64,000 bases of DNA. It comes from Pseudomonas sp. PDM05 (GTDB taxonomy: Bacteria > Pseudomonadota > Gammaproteobacteria > Pseudomonadales > Pseudomonadaceae). Shown piece after piece: positions 45,278 through 54,201 of this stretch; position 1 is the stretch's first letter; each line of letters starts with the position of its first letter. The position numbers were made by a program, and so were the translations under genes. The stretch covers positions 1-64,000 of the forward strand of contig NZ_JACVAC010000018.1 in the NCBI RefSeq assembly GCF_014851685.1. The letters run 5' to 3'. Below the pieces are notes generated by a model, which did no database searches, was not told the DNA's origin, and worked only from the letters and a program-made list of their open reading frames with translations.

Positions 45278-47124
45278 CAGTGGCGGCCTCCGCGTTTTTG
45301 CATCTGCTCGTTTGTCAGCGGTGTAGGGCTGATTTCCCACCAGCTTTCCAGGGCTTCATCGTTTTTCGCCTCGACGGCAGGGCGGCCGAAGCGGTTCCAC
45401 CATGCGGCGGACGTGCCGGGCGGGTAGTAGTTGGGAATCCACAGGTAATTCCATTGCAGCACCCGGTCCAGGGCGTGGGCGTAGGTGAGCATCTGCGCCT
45501 GGGTGTCGGCCTTGACCAGACCCTTGATCAAGGTATCGACCGCCGGGTCCTTGAGGACCATGTAGTTGTTGGCGCCGGGATCGAACGCGGCGTCTGAGCC
45601 GAAGTAGTTGTACAACTCCATCCCCGGCGAAGTAGTGACCGGGAAGCCGACCACGATCATGTCGTAGTCGCGCGCCATCATCCGGTTGACGTACTGCGAG
45701 GAGTCGATACGGCGGATATTCAAGGTGATGCCGATTTGCGCGAGGTTGCGTTTGTACGGCAGCAGCAGACGCTCAAGGCCGTTCTGGGTGTTGAGGAAGG
45801 TGAACTCCAGCGGCTCGCCGTCGGCGTTGACCAGGCGGTCGCCGTCGGGTTTCCAGCCGGCTTCTTCCAGCAGGGCCAGGGCTTGCAGTTGTTTGTCGCG
45901 GATCATGCCGCTGCCGTCGGTGACCGGGGCCTTGAACACTTGCGTAAAGACTTCGTCGGGAATTTGCCCGCGCAAGGGTTCGAGGATCGCCAGTTCCTCT
46001 GGGGTCGGCGGTTGGCTGGCGGCCAGCGGGCTGTTGGAGAAGAAGCTCTGCTGGCGGATGTACATGTTGCGCATCATCTGCCGGTTGGCCCATTCGAAAT
46101 CCCACAGCATCGCCAGGGCCTGGCGTACGCGGCGGTCCTTGAACATCGGTTTTTGCACATTGAACACGTAGCCCTGGGCCGGTTGCGGCATCTCCTTGGC
46201 CAAATGCGCGCGTTGCAGGCGACCGTCGTCGAGGGCCGGGCCGTTGTAGCCGATGGAATAGCCGGTGGCGGAAAACTCGCGGTTGAAGTCATAGGCGCCG
46301 CCGCGCAAGACCTGGCGCGCTACTTCGGTATCGCCGAAATATTCCAGGCTCAGGTGATCGAAGTTGTACAGGCCGCGGCTGACGGGCAGGTCCTTGCCCC
46401 ACCAGTCGGGGTCACGGGTAAAGGTGATGGTGCTGCCGGAATCGATCTTGCTGACTTTATACGGGCCGCTGCCCAGTGGTGCCTCGTAGCCGCCGCCGTT
46501 GGCGAAGTCGCGGGTTTTCCACCAGTGCTCGGGCAGCACCGGCAGGGTCGCGAGGTCGAGGGGCAGGGTGCGGTTTTCATTGCTGGAGAAATCGAAGCGT
46601 ACCTGGCGCTCACCTTCGACTTCGACGTGCTTGACGTCGGCGAACAGCGTGCGAAAGCCAAGGCGGCCTTGGGTCATCAGCAGGTTATAGGTGTAGCGCA
46701 CGTCTTCGGCGGTGATGGGCGTGCCGTCGGCGAAACGCGCCTTGGGATTGAGGAAGAAGCGCAGCGACAGGCCGTCTTCGGCGCGCTCCATCTTCTCGGC
46801 AACCAGGCCATACACCGTGTAAGGCTCATCCAGGGAGCGCTGGGCCAGGGGCGAATAGAGCCAGCCGTCGACCTGGGACACACCGATGCCTTTGTCGATG
46901 TAGGGCAGCACATGGTCAAAGCGCCCGATCTCAATGGCCGAGCGCCGTAGGTTGCCGCCCTTGGGCGCATTGGGGTTGACGTAGTCAAAGTGGTGGAAGC
47001 CGGCGGGGTACTTGGCCGGCTCGCCATAGACCGTAAGGTACGGCAGCGGTGCCGCGATCACGGCGCTGCTGGCCAGCAGCAGGGCCAGGGTAGAGCTAAG
47101 CAGGGTAGAAAAAGCCAGTCGCAT
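45277..47124 (-). CDS. yejA: Peptide-binding periplasmic protein (YejA)
   Basis: A 615-residue family 5 solute-binding protein. The signal peptide is MRLAFSTLLSSTLALLLASS... with cleavage after VIA. The mature chain contains YGEPAKYPAGFHHFDYVNPN and the extracellular-solute motif LNPKARFADGTPITAEDVRY. It captures peptides for YejBEF. First gene of the minus-strand yejABEF operon. Confidence 0.92.
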   Translation of the reverse strand: MRLAFSTLLSSTLALLLASSAVIAAPLPYLTVYGEPAKYPAGFHHFDYVNPNAPKGGNLRRSAIEIGRFDHVLPYIDKGIGVSQVDGWLYSPLAQRSLDEPYTVYGLVAEKMERAEDGLSLRFFLNPKARFADGTPITAEDVRYTYNLLMTQGRLGFRTLFADVKHVEVEGERQVRFDFSSNENRTLPLDLATLPVLPEHWWKTRDFANGGGYEAPLGSGPYKVSKIDSGSTITFTRDPDWWGKDLPVSRGLYNFDHLSLEYFGDTEVARQVLRGGAYDFNREFSATGYSIGYNGPALDDGRLQRAHLAKEMPQPAQGYVFNVQKPMFKDRRVRQALAMLWDFEWANRQMMRNMYIRQQSFFSNSPLAASQPPTPEELAILEPLRGQIPDEVFTQVFKAPVTDGSGMIRDKQLQALALLEEAGWKPDGDRLVNADGEPLEFTFLNTQNGLERLLLPYKRNLAQIGITLNIRRIDSSQYVNRMMARDYDMIVVGFPVTTSPGMELYNYFGSDAAFDPGANNYMVLKDPAVDTLIKGLVKADTQAQMLTYAHALDRVLQWNYLWIPNYYPPGTSAAWWNRFGRPAVEAKNDEALESWWEISPTPLTNEQMQKRGGRH

Positions 47125-47200
47125 TATCAGCCTTGAACGCCGCGTATAGAAGAATAGGGATTTGTACGCTAACGGCGGCAGCGTCGCCAGTCATCACATG

Positions 47201-47232
47201 CACAACGGCCCACCAAAAGGCGGGCCGTTGTG
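47201..47232. terminator. Strong hairpin between yejA and the parvulin gene
   Basis: CACAACGGCCC (47201-47211) pairs perfectly with GGGCCGTTGTG (47222-47232) around a 10 nt loop. It lies just after the stop of the minus-strand parvulin gene at 47255 and 77 bp upstream of yejA, so it may end the parvulin transcript. It has no clear U-tract on the minus strand. Confidence 0.6.
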
Positions 47233-47254
47233 TAGGGCATCAGCGCAGACCGGA

Positions 47255-47536
47255 TCAGTCCTGGCGGCTGGTGACTTCCAGCAGGTGGTAGCCGAACTGG
47301 GTCTTCACCGGGCCTTGCACGGTGTTGACCGGGGCGCTGAAGACGACGGTGTCGAATTCCTTGACCATCTGGCCTGGGCCGAACGAACCCAGATTGCCGC
47401 CGTCGCGGCTGGATGGGCAGCTGGAATTGGCTTTGGCGATTTCTGCGAAATCAGCGCCGCCTTCGATTTGGGCCTTGAGTTCGTTGCACTTGTCTTCAGT
47501 GGAAACGAGGATGTGGCGGGCGGTGGCTTTGGCCAT
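47255..47536 (-). CDS. Parvulin-type peptidyl-prolyl isomerase (PpiC)
   Basis: A 93-residue cytoplasmic parvulin starting MAKATARHILVSTEDKCNEL. Signatures are CPSSRDGGNLGSFGPGQMV and FGYHLLEVTS. It is the standard PpiC length and a paralogue of the protein at 32566-32841. It is probably monocistronic, with the hairpin at 47201-47232 after it. Confidence 0.93.
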   Translation of the reverse strand: MAKATARHILVSTEDKCNELKAQIEGGADFAEIAKANSSCPSSRDGGNLGSFGPGQMVKEFDTVVFSAPVNTVQGPVKTQFGYHLLEVTSRQD

Positions 47537-47664
47537 GGGGATTAACTCCTTGAATAAAAAGGGTGAGCCTACCGGATTCAGGCGGTTATTTCCCGGCAAA
47601 GTTCCGCTGGTGTTCCGACACGCCTGACCAACGCCCCATGCCACCCAACCGCGACCGCACCATG

Positions 47665-47690
47665 TAGTGAGCGGGCTTGCCCGCGCTGGG
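47665..47690. repeat. Degenerate single REP
   Basis: GTGAGCGGGCTTGCCCGCGC resembles one REP half with changes in the TGTGGGAGC end. It lies between the parvulin and DUF1543 genes. Confidence 0.5.
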
Positions 47691-47757
47691 TGGCGAAGCC
47701 GCCCCAAATCCAGACACCTCAATCTTCCTGACCCACCGCAGCGGACCGCTTGATGTG

Positions 47758-48252
47758 TCAGGGCAGCACGATGTAGTCGTTGTGCTGCACGATCGGCCGG
47801 TGTGGGGCTTGTTCAAGGTGAACATAGCGCCCATCCACCAGATCGATCGGCAGGCAGTCGTCTATATCCATCACGGCATCGGTATGCGCCTGGGCCCAGT
47901 GACGCAGCATCTGCTGCTTGCCCAACGCTTTCGCCTCCCGCGCAGTGCGTGCCACAACCAGCACGTACTGATGCGCCTCGCCAAACACGTTGGCTGCATA
48001 ACCACCGAGGTTGATGAAATACAGGCGCGTGGCATCGGCCTGGGGGGCGAGGTGACTGAGTTGGACCTTCCAGCCATCCACACCGTCTACCGCCATCCAC
48101 GAATCGATGTGCACGCCCTTGGCGCTGCCAAACCAGGCGTCGCGCAGTTGCGGGTAGGTGGCTTGCAGTGTATCCGCCACGGCGAACACCACATCGTGCA
48201 CTTCAATCCGGGCCCGTGGGTGCTTGCCCCCGAGCATGACGACAAACAGCAT
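47758..48252 (-). CDS. DUF1543 domain protein
   Basis: A 164-residue protein starting MLFVVMLGGKHPRARIEVHD, the standard DUF1543 opening. A second half follows with GGYAANVFGEAHQYVLVVAR and repeats the pattern. No signal peptide or catalytic motif is seen; function is unknown. It is divergent from the aldo/keto reductase gene across 106 bp. Confidence 0.8.
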   Translation of the reverse strand: MLFVVMLGGKHPRARIEVHDVVFAVADTLQATYPQLRDAWFGSAKGVHIDSWMAVDGVDGWKVQLSHLAPQADATRLYFINLGGYAANVFGEAHQYVLVVARTAREAKALGKQQMLRHWAQAHTDAVMDIDDCLPIDLVDGRYVHLEQAPHRPIVQHNDYIVLP

Positions 48253-48358
48253 TGCAGGTACTTCCTGGCGACTTGGCAGGCGCCAACCATACTGCGATTG
48301 AACCCTTTTGTCCGGCCAATGCCACACTGTTTATCCGCGAACTCATCAGGAGGTTGTC

Positions 48359-49180
48359 ATGCGTACCATTGATCTGGCCGGTGTTCCGGTCCCTGTTATC
48401 GGCCAGGGCACCTGGCGCATGGGCGAAGACCCCGGGCAGCGCCGCGCTGAAGTCGCCGCGCTGCAACTGGGGATCGACGAGGGCATGACCCTGATCGATA
48501 CCGCTGAAATGTATGGCGAAGGCGGCGCCGAAGCAGTCGTCGGCGAAGCCATTCGCGGCAGGCGTGACCGGGTGTTCCTGGTCAGCAAGGTGTATCCGCA
48601 CAACGCCAGCCACAAAGGCGTGCCGCGCGCCTGCGACGCCAGCCTGCAACGCATGGGCACGGACTACATCGATCTGTACTTGCTGCACTGGCGTGGCCAG
48701 TATCCCCTTGAAGAAACTGTCGAAGCCTTCGAGCGCCTGCGCGAAGCTGGCAAGATCGGCCGCTGGGGCGTGTCCAACTTCGATGTGGCAGACCTCCAGG
48801 AGCTCGCCGCCCCGGCATGCGCCACCAACCAGGTGCTCTACAACATCGAAGAGCGCGGCATCGAATTCGACCTGTTGCCCTGGTGGCAACAACACCATCT
48901 GCCGCTAATGGCTTATTGCCCGATTGCCCAGGGCGGCGCATTGCTGGACAGCAGCACACTCAAGCAGATCGCCCGACGCCATGACGTCACCCCAGCCCAG
49001 GTGTGCCTGGCCTGGGTGCTACGCCAAAACGGTGTCATCGCGATCCCCAAGGCCGTTACTCCCGAGCACGTGCGGCTCAACGCCGGCGCCGCGCAACTGG
49101 TGCTGGATGAGCATGACCTGGACGCAATCGACCGGGTGTTTTGCGCACCCCAGCGCAAGCACCCGCTGGCGATGGTCTAG
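48359..49180 (+). CDS. Aldo/keto reductase
   Basis: A 273-residue (beta/alpha)8 NADPH-dependent oxidoreductase. The catalytic Asp/Tyr/Lys/His set is in TLIDTAEMYGEGGAE, VFLVSKVYPHN and LYLLHWRGQYPLEE. NADP-site signatures are RWGVSNFDVADLQEL and IAIPKAVTPEHVRLN. AGGAGG is 6 nt before the ATG. Substrate unknown. It converges with hcp. Confidence 0.9.
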   Translation: MRTIDLAGVPVPVIGQGTWRMGEDPGQRRAEVAALQLGIDEGMTLIDTAEMYGEGGAEAVVGEAIRGRRDRVFLVSKVYPHNASHKGVPRACDASLQRMGTDYIDLYLLHWRGQYPLEETVEAFERLREAGKIGRWGVSNFDVADLQELAAPACATNQVLYNIEERGIEFDLLPWWQQHHLPLMAYCPIAQGGALLDSSTLKQIARRHDVTPAQVCLAWVLRQNGVIAIPKAVTPEHVRLNAGAAQLVLDEHDLDAIDRVFCAPQRKHPLAMV

Positions 49181-49217
49181 TCACGGCTGCCGTCCCTGGC
49201 GGCCGCGACCCGCGACG

Positions 49218-49733
49218 TCAGCCGGAGACTGGTGTGCGCCAGTCATCCGAGCCAGAGGTGCCGGCCACTTCGTGGGTCCAGACGATCTTGCGATAGGTGA
49301 AATACACGTCCTCCAGATGGGTGAAGTGCGCATTGGCCGGGTCCTGGCAGTTCGGCATGCGCGACTGGATGTCGACGATGGTCGCGCCTTCCAGCTCGAT
49401 GGTGAAGTAGTGCTCCTGGGTGCCGGCCGACGAGGTGCGGAACCACTCCAGGCGACATTTGACCTCTTCGCCGCCAGTGAGCGCACTGAAGAGCAGCGGT
49501 GACGACTTGTCGAAGATCTTGCTGATCATCAGCGGTTTGTGCACGCGCTGGCCGGTCGGCTGGCCGGACTGTGGATCACGGGGAATGATCACCTGATGGG
49601 CGAACGCCTGGACCAGGATCTGATCTTCATGACCTTCCTGGTAAATGTTACCTACCGAGTCCTGGGTAAACGTGCCTGCCGTAATCAAACCTTGTTTGAC
49701 ACCGGTGATGGAGAGATACGCGGGTGTTGGCAT
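49218..49733 (-). CDS. hcp: T6SS tube protein Hcp
   Basis: A 171-residue Hcp-family protein (MPTPAYLSITGVKQGLITAG). The core has the usual sequence: a beta-barrel with GNIYQEGHEDQILVQAFAHQ, HKPLMISKIFDKSSPLLFSA and the conserved ENVSFTYRKI-like DVYFTYRKIVWTHE near the end. Hcp hexamers form the tube propelled by the contractile sheath and serve as carriers for effectors. It is divergent from the tss operon, so hcp has its own promoter in the 468 bp between hcp and tssA. Confidence 0.93.
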   Translation of the reverse strand: MPTPAYLSITGVKQGLITAGTFTQDSVGNIYQEGHEDQILVQAFAHQVIIPRDPQSGQPTGQRVHKPLMISKIFDKSSPLLFSALTGGEEVKCRLEWFRTSSAGTQEHYFTIELEGATIVDIQSRMPNCQDPANAHFTHLEDVYFTYRKIVWTHEVAGTSGSDDWRTPVSG

Positions 49734-50201
49734 GACGGGTTTCCTTGCCTGATGGTTGAGGTAGTTCCACCCGACAGACGGTGCCGGGTGGGCAGGGCTC
49801 TATAACAAGAAACGTGCCTGAAAGTGTGTGAGCCAATGAAATATGGCTGGAGCGGTAAGTTGCGGGTTTTCTTTTAGTCAGTATGCGAAATTTAAGTCGG
49901 ATTAGTTGCGCGTAAGTGCGCAATTAATTGCTCATGTTGGCGTCTCTTGGATTTGCTTGAAGTGCGCATGAATAACGCCAGGCTTACACGTTTGTGCTGC
50001 GCAAATTGCTGCGCAGGCCTTGATTTTTGCGGTGTGTAGGATATTCCTTAACTCTTGATTGGTTGCTTGCTGAACGTTTTATGCATGGCTAAGGTTTGCT
50101 GACTTCGCGGCGATCGAGCGAAGTTAATGTGGCGTGCTACTTTGTGCGATAAGTGCAATTAGTTTGCCAGCCCTGCTTCTGACGGTCATGTATGGCGGCC
50201 C
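49734..50201. other. Divergent hcp/tssA regulatory region
   Basis: The 468 bp are clearly AT-richer than the flanking genes and contain no plausible gene. Inverted repeat TTGCGC-GTAAGT-GCGCAA lies at 49906-49923. On the minus strand GGCAC-GTTTC-TTGTT (49804-49818) resembles a sigma-54 promoter for hcp, but the invariant GC of the -12 element is GT. I found no site with exact sigma-54 spacing facing tssA. Confidence 0.5.
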
Positions 50202-51755
50202 ATGAACTATTCCGATAAGTGCCTCGACTATTACCTTGAACTTGCACGTTCACCTTGCTCGCAAACGAGTTTTGCCGGCAGTGATATGCGTTATTCAAGC
50301 GAATATGAAGCGCTGGAGTCAGAACTGGCCAAGTTGCAGTCGATGCACGGCACCCGCCAGCCGGACTGGCAGAAAGTCCGCGAGATCAGTGAGTGCCTGT
50401 TGCGCGAGCATTCAAAGGATGTGCGCGTCGCGGTGTGGCTGACCTGGGCGCTGCATGAGTGCGAATCCTTCCCGGGGTTGCTCGCCGGCCTTGGGCTGCT
50501 GCGCTATCTCTGCGAGCAGCATTGGGTCGAGGTGTTTCCCGCCAAGCCACGTACGCGTGCCGCCGCCTTTGCCTGGTTGGTATTGCGTCTTGAGCCGCTG
50601 TGTCTGCAAAACCTGCCACTGGCCCAGCAACGCCCGCTGTTTCAAGCGATCCTCGAACACCTGACGCGACTCGATGAACTCTGGGCCGGGCACTTGGGGG
50701 ATGACGCACCGATGTTGCTGCCGTTGCGGCGGCAACTGTCGGAGCACCTGGAGCACGCCACACAAGGCGCACCGGCACCCGGCGCGGTGGCGGGGGTGAT
50801 CGCCCAGCTCAAACAGGCCACCACCCAATTGCTCGCCCCCGAATCCACCATCGACAGTGAAAAAGACGCACACAAGCGCCTGCGCACGTTACAGGATCAG
50901 GCCCGACCCCTTTGCGCCTGGTGGTTGCGCCAGGACGCCACCGACTTGCGCGCCCTGCGCCTGAGCCGAGCCATGGCCTGGCTGACCCTGGTCGGCTACC
51001 CGGACGCCAATAGTGAGCGCATCACTAGCCTGCGCGGCCCGGCGCCGGACAAGCTCCAGCGCTACCAGGAGCGCTTCGCCCAAGGGCACTACGCCGATTT
51101 GTTGCTGGAGCTGGAAGCCAGCCTGGCCACCGCGATGTTCTGGTTCGATGGCTTGCACATGGCCTGGCAGTGCCTCGCCGCGTTGCAGGCCGAGCTGGCG
51201 ATGAGCGAGCTGGAGGTTGACTTTGCCCAGTTGCTCAAGCGCCTGCCGGACCTGCCCCAACTGCATTTTCACGACGGCACAGCCTTTGCCAGCCGCGCCA
51301 CCCGCGACTGGATCTCGCTGCATGTCGAACGTCACTTGCGTCAGCCCGCGCCGCCCAAAGTGCTCGTCGACGCCACGGCGCAACCGTGGGAAGCCGCGTT
51401 GCAGCAGGTCATGTCGATCCTGCGCAAGGACGGGCTCAAGGCCGCCGTCAGCCAACTCAACCAAGGTATGCAAGCCGCCACCAGCGAGCGTGAACGCTTC
51501 CAGTGGCGCCTCGCCGTGGCCCGCTTGTGTGTGCTGGCGGGCAAGCACGAGCTGGCAAAAATCCAGCTCGAACAGCTCGATCAGGAACTGCAACACGCCG
51601 GGCTGGAGCGCTGGGAACCGGCGTTGGCCCTGCAGGTTGCGCAATTGTTGTACCGCTGTTGCGACCTGTTGCCACAAAACCAGGCCGTGCGCGAATGCAA
51701 GGAAGACAGCCATCGCAGGCTGTGCCGTTTCGATCTCGAAGCGGTACTTGAATAG
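50202..51755 (+). CDS. tssA: T6SS protein TssA (ImpA family)
   Basis: A 517-residue protein with the N-terminal ImpA domain (about 20-130; RQPDWQKVREISECLLREHS, LGLLRYLCEQHWVEVFPAKP). A long helical middle and a VasJ/VasL-like C-terminal domain follow (about 380-510; EPALALQVAQLLYRCCDLLP). TssA acts as priming and capping factor for sheath and tube assembly. First gene of the plus-strand operon in P. aeruginosa H2 order (hsiA2 position). Confidence 0.9.
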   Translation: MNYSDKCLDYYLELARSPCSQTSFAGSDMRYSSEYEALESELAKLQSMHGTRQPDWQKVREISECLLREHSKDVRVAVWLTWALHECESFPGLLAGLGLLRYLCEQHWVEVFPAKPRTRAAAFAWLVLRLEPLCLQNLPLAQQRPLFQAILEHLTRLDELWAGHLGDDAPMLLPLRRQLSEHLEHATQGAPAPGAVAGVIAQLKQATTQLLAPESTIDSEKDAHKRLRTLQDQARPLCAWWLRQDATDLRALRLSRAMAWLTLVGYPDANSERITSLRGPAPDKLQRYQERFAQGHYADLLLELEASLATAMFWFDGLHMAWQCLAALQAELAMSELEVDFAQLLKRLPDLPQLHFHDGTAFASRATRDWISLHVERHLRQPAPPKVLVDATAQPWEAALQQVMSILRKDGLKAAVSQLNQGMQAATSERERFQWRLAVARLCVLAGKHELAKIQLEQLDQELQHAGLERWEPALALQVAQLLYRCCDLLPQNQAVRECKEDSHRRLCRFDLEAVLE

Positions 51756-51786
51756 GCTTTCAAGCCACAGGAAAAGGAGAAACACC

Positions 51787-52284
51787 ATGGCCAAAGAAGG
51801 TTCGGTTGCACCCAAGGAACGCATCAATATCACGTTCAAACCGGCGGTTGGCGGCGCCCAGGAAGAGGTTGAACTGCCGTTGAAGTTGCTGGTGCTGGGG
51901 GATTTCACCCGACGCGAGGACCTGCGCAAGCTGGAAGACCGCAAACCCATCGGCATCGACAAGAACACCCTCGACGAGGTGCTCGCCAAACAGGCCTTGA
52001 GCCTCACCCTCAGCGTGCCCAATCGCCTGCAAGACGACGCCGACGTCGATGAACTGGCGATCCAGTTGCGCATCAATGCGATGAAAGACTTCAACCCCGC
52101 CAACCTGGTCGAGCAGGTGCCCGAACTGCGCAAACTGATGGTCCTGCGCGAAGCGTTGATGGCGCTCAAGGGCCCGTTGGGCAACACCCCCAGTTTCCGC
52201 AAAGCCATTGAGCAGGCTCTGGCTGACGATGATTCCCGCGCTCGGGTATTGGCAGAGCTGGGATTGAACAGCGCCCACCCGTGA
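51787..52284 (+). CDS. tssB: T6SS sheath small subunit TssB
   Basis: A 165-residue TssB/VipA protein (PKERINITFKPAVGGAQEEV; LKLLVLGDFTRREDLRKLED). It assembles with TssC into the contractile sheath around the Hcp tube. AAGGAG precedes the ATG, 31 nt after the tssA stop. Confidence 0.95.
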   Translation: MAKEGSVAPKERINITFKPAVGGAQEEVELPLKLLVLGDFTRREDLRKLEDRKPIGIDKNTLDEVLAKQALSLTLSVPNRLQDDADVDELAIQLRINAMKDFNPANLVEQVPELRKLMVLREALMALKGPLGNTPSFRKAIEQALADDDSRARVLAELGLNSAHP

Positions 52285-52309
52285 CTCTTCAGTAAAAGGA
52301 CACTGATGC

Positions 52310-53785
52310 ATGACCACCCAAACACACCTCCAACCCCAGCCTCTGAGCAGCGACGCCAGCATTCTCGATCACATCATCGCGCAGACACTGCTGAGCGCCG
52401 ATGACGAGGCCTATGGCATTGCCAAGCGCGGTGTCGCGGCGTTTATCGAAGAACTGGTCAAGCCGCACAACAGCGGCGAGCCGGTGAAAAAACGCCTGGT
52501 CGACCGGATGATCACCGAGATCGATACCAAGCTCAGCCAGCAAATCGATGAGATCCTGCATCACCCCGAATTCCAGGCACTGGAATCGGCGTGGAAGGGC
52601 TTGCAGCTGTTGGTCGAGCGCACCGATTTTCGCGAAAACATCAAGATCGAGCTGTTGAATGTCGCCCGCCAGGATCTGCTCGACGACTTCGAGGACTCGC
52701 CGGAAATCACCCAGTCCGGCCTTTACAAACATATCTACAGCGCCGAATACGGCCAGTTTGGCGGCCAGCCCGTGGGCGCGATCATTGCCAATTACTACCT
52801 GTCACCCAGCGCTCCGGACGTCAAGCTCATGCAGTACGCCGCCAGCGTCGCCTGCATGGCCCACGCGCCCTTTATCGCTTCGGCGGGGCCGGGTTTCTTT
52901 GGCCTGGAAAGCTTTACCGGGCTGCCGGACCTGAAGGACCTCAAGGATCATTTCGAAGGCCCGCAGTTTGCCAAATGGCAGAGCTTTCGCCAGAGCGAGG
53001 ACGCGCGCTACATAGGCCTCACCGTGCCGCGATTCCTGCTGCGCACGCCATACGATCCGCTGGAAAACCCGGTCAAGACCTTTGCCTATCAAGAAAACGT
53101 GGTCAACAGCCATGAGCACTACCTGTGGTGCAATACCGCCTACGCCTTTGCCACGCGCCTGACCGACAGTTTCGCGCGCTTTCGCTGGTGCCCGAACATC
53201 ATCGGCCCGCAAAGCGGCGGGGCGGTGGAGGACCTGCCGCTGCATCATTTCCACAGCATGGGCGAAATCGAAACCAAGATTCCCACTGAAGTATTGGTGT
53301 CCGACCGTCGCGAATACGAGCTGGCCGAGGAGGGGTTCATCGCCCTGACCATGCGCAAGGGCAGTGACAACGCAGCGTTCTTTTCCGCCAGCTCGGTGCA
53401 AAAACCCAAGCACTTCGGCATCAGCGCCGAAGGCAAGGAGGCGGAGTTGAACTACCGCCTGGGTACGCAGTTGCCCTACATGATGGTGGTCAACCGCCTG
53501 GCCCATTACCTCAAGGTCTTGCAGCGCGAACAGCTGGGCTCCTGGAAGGAGCGCACGGACCTGGAGTTGGAGCTCAACAAGTGGATTCGCCAATACGTCG
53601 CCGACCAGGAGAACCCCAGCGCTGAAGTGCGTGGCCGGCGGCCGTTGCGGGCTGCGCGGATTGTGGTCAGTGATGTCGAGGGCGAACCCGGCTGGTATCG
53701 CGTCAACCTCAGCGTGCGCCCGCACTTCAAGTACATGGGGGCGGACTTCACTCTGTCCCTGGTCGGCAAGCTCGACAAAGCATGA
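52310..53785 (+). CDS. tssC: T6SS sheath large subunit TssC
   Basis: A 491-residue TssC/VipB protein with the conserved EFQALESAWKGLQLLVER, FIASAGPGFFGLESFTGLP and YVADQENPSAEVRGRRPLRA segments. It forms the bulk of the sheath. AAAGGA lies upstream of the ATG, and its stop overlaps the tssE start (ATGA). Confidence 0.95.
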   Translation: MTTQTHLQPQPLSSDASILDHIIAQTLLSADDEAYGIAKRGVAAFIEELVKPHNSGEPVKKRLVDRMITEIDTKLSQQIDEILHHPEFQALESAWKGLQLLVERTDFRENIKIELLNVARQDLLDDFEDSPEITQSGLYKHIYSAEYGQFGGQPVGAIIANYYLSPSAPDVKLMQYAASVACMAHAPFIASAGPGFFGLESFTGLPDLKDLKDHFEGPQFAKWQSFRQSEDARYIGLTVPRFLLRTPYDPLENPVKTFAYQENVVNSHEHYLWCNTAYAFATRLTDSFARFRWCPNIIGPQSGGAVEDLPLHHFHSMGEIETKIPTEVLVSDRREYELAEEGFIALTMRKGSDNAAFFSASSVQKPKHFGISAEGKEAELNYRLGTQLPYMMVVNRLAHYLKVLQREQLGSWKERTDLELELNKWIRQYVADQENPSAEVRGRRPLRAARIVVSDVEGEPGWYRVNLSVRPHFKYMGADFTLSLVGKLDKA

Positions 53786-54201
53786 GTGCCGGCCAAGGGG
53801 TGAACGATCACCGCAGTCTGTTCGAGCGTCTCGAGCAGCCGACGCCCACCGGTGCATCACGGGTGACCTGCGTCGCCGCCCACCTGGGGAAAATGCTCAG
53901 CACCCGTGCTGGCAGCGTGCAGACGCTGCCGGACTACGGCTTGCCCGACTTCAATGACATGCGTCTCAGTTTGCATGAGTCATTGAGCCAGTCGCGCCTG
54001 CAAATCGAGGGTTTTATCCAGGCCTACGAGCCTCGCCTGGCCAATGTCCACGTCCGGTTGTTGTCCCGTGATCGCAACCCCCTGGCCCTGGCATTCGCGA
54101 TTGAAGCCTTGCTGACCGTCGATGGCATCACCCAACCCGTCGCCTTCTGCGCGCGGCTGAGTGACGGTGGCCATGTCGAGGTGCTGCCCGATGGCATTTA
54201 A
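53782..54201 (+). CDS. tssE: T6SS baseplate protein TssE (gp25-like)
   Basis: A 139-residue gpW/gp25-like protein with LFERLEQPTPTG, the conserved LLSTRxG-like pattern (HLGKMLSTRAGSVQTLPDYG) and GIPDL-like LPDFNDM. The C-terminus keeps the family FAIEALL segment. It is coupled to tssC by a 4 nt overlap and overlaps tssF by 11 nt. Confidence 0.92.
   Translation: MSAGQGVNDHRSLFERLEQPTPTGASRVTCVAAHLGKMLSTRAGSVQTLPDYGLPDFNDMRLSLHESLSQSRLQIEGFIQAYEPRLANVHVRLLSRDRNPLALAFAIEALLTVDGITQPVAFCARLSDGGHVEVLPDGI

Noticed and set aside
48203..48898. A minus-strand frame over the start of the aldo/keto reductase
   Set aside because: The opposite strand encodes a complete aldo/keto reductase with catalytic motifs; this frame has none.
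49804..49819. A sigma-54 promoter for hcp
   Set aside because: The -24 half is good but the -12 half reads TTGTT without the invariant GC, so it is noted only as a weak candidate in the regulatory region.
50086..50150. Sigma-54 promoters facing tssA (TGGCTAAGGTTTGC and TGGCGTGCTACTTTG)
   Set aside because: Both have the GG-GC spacing wrong by one base, which sigma-54 does not tolerate.
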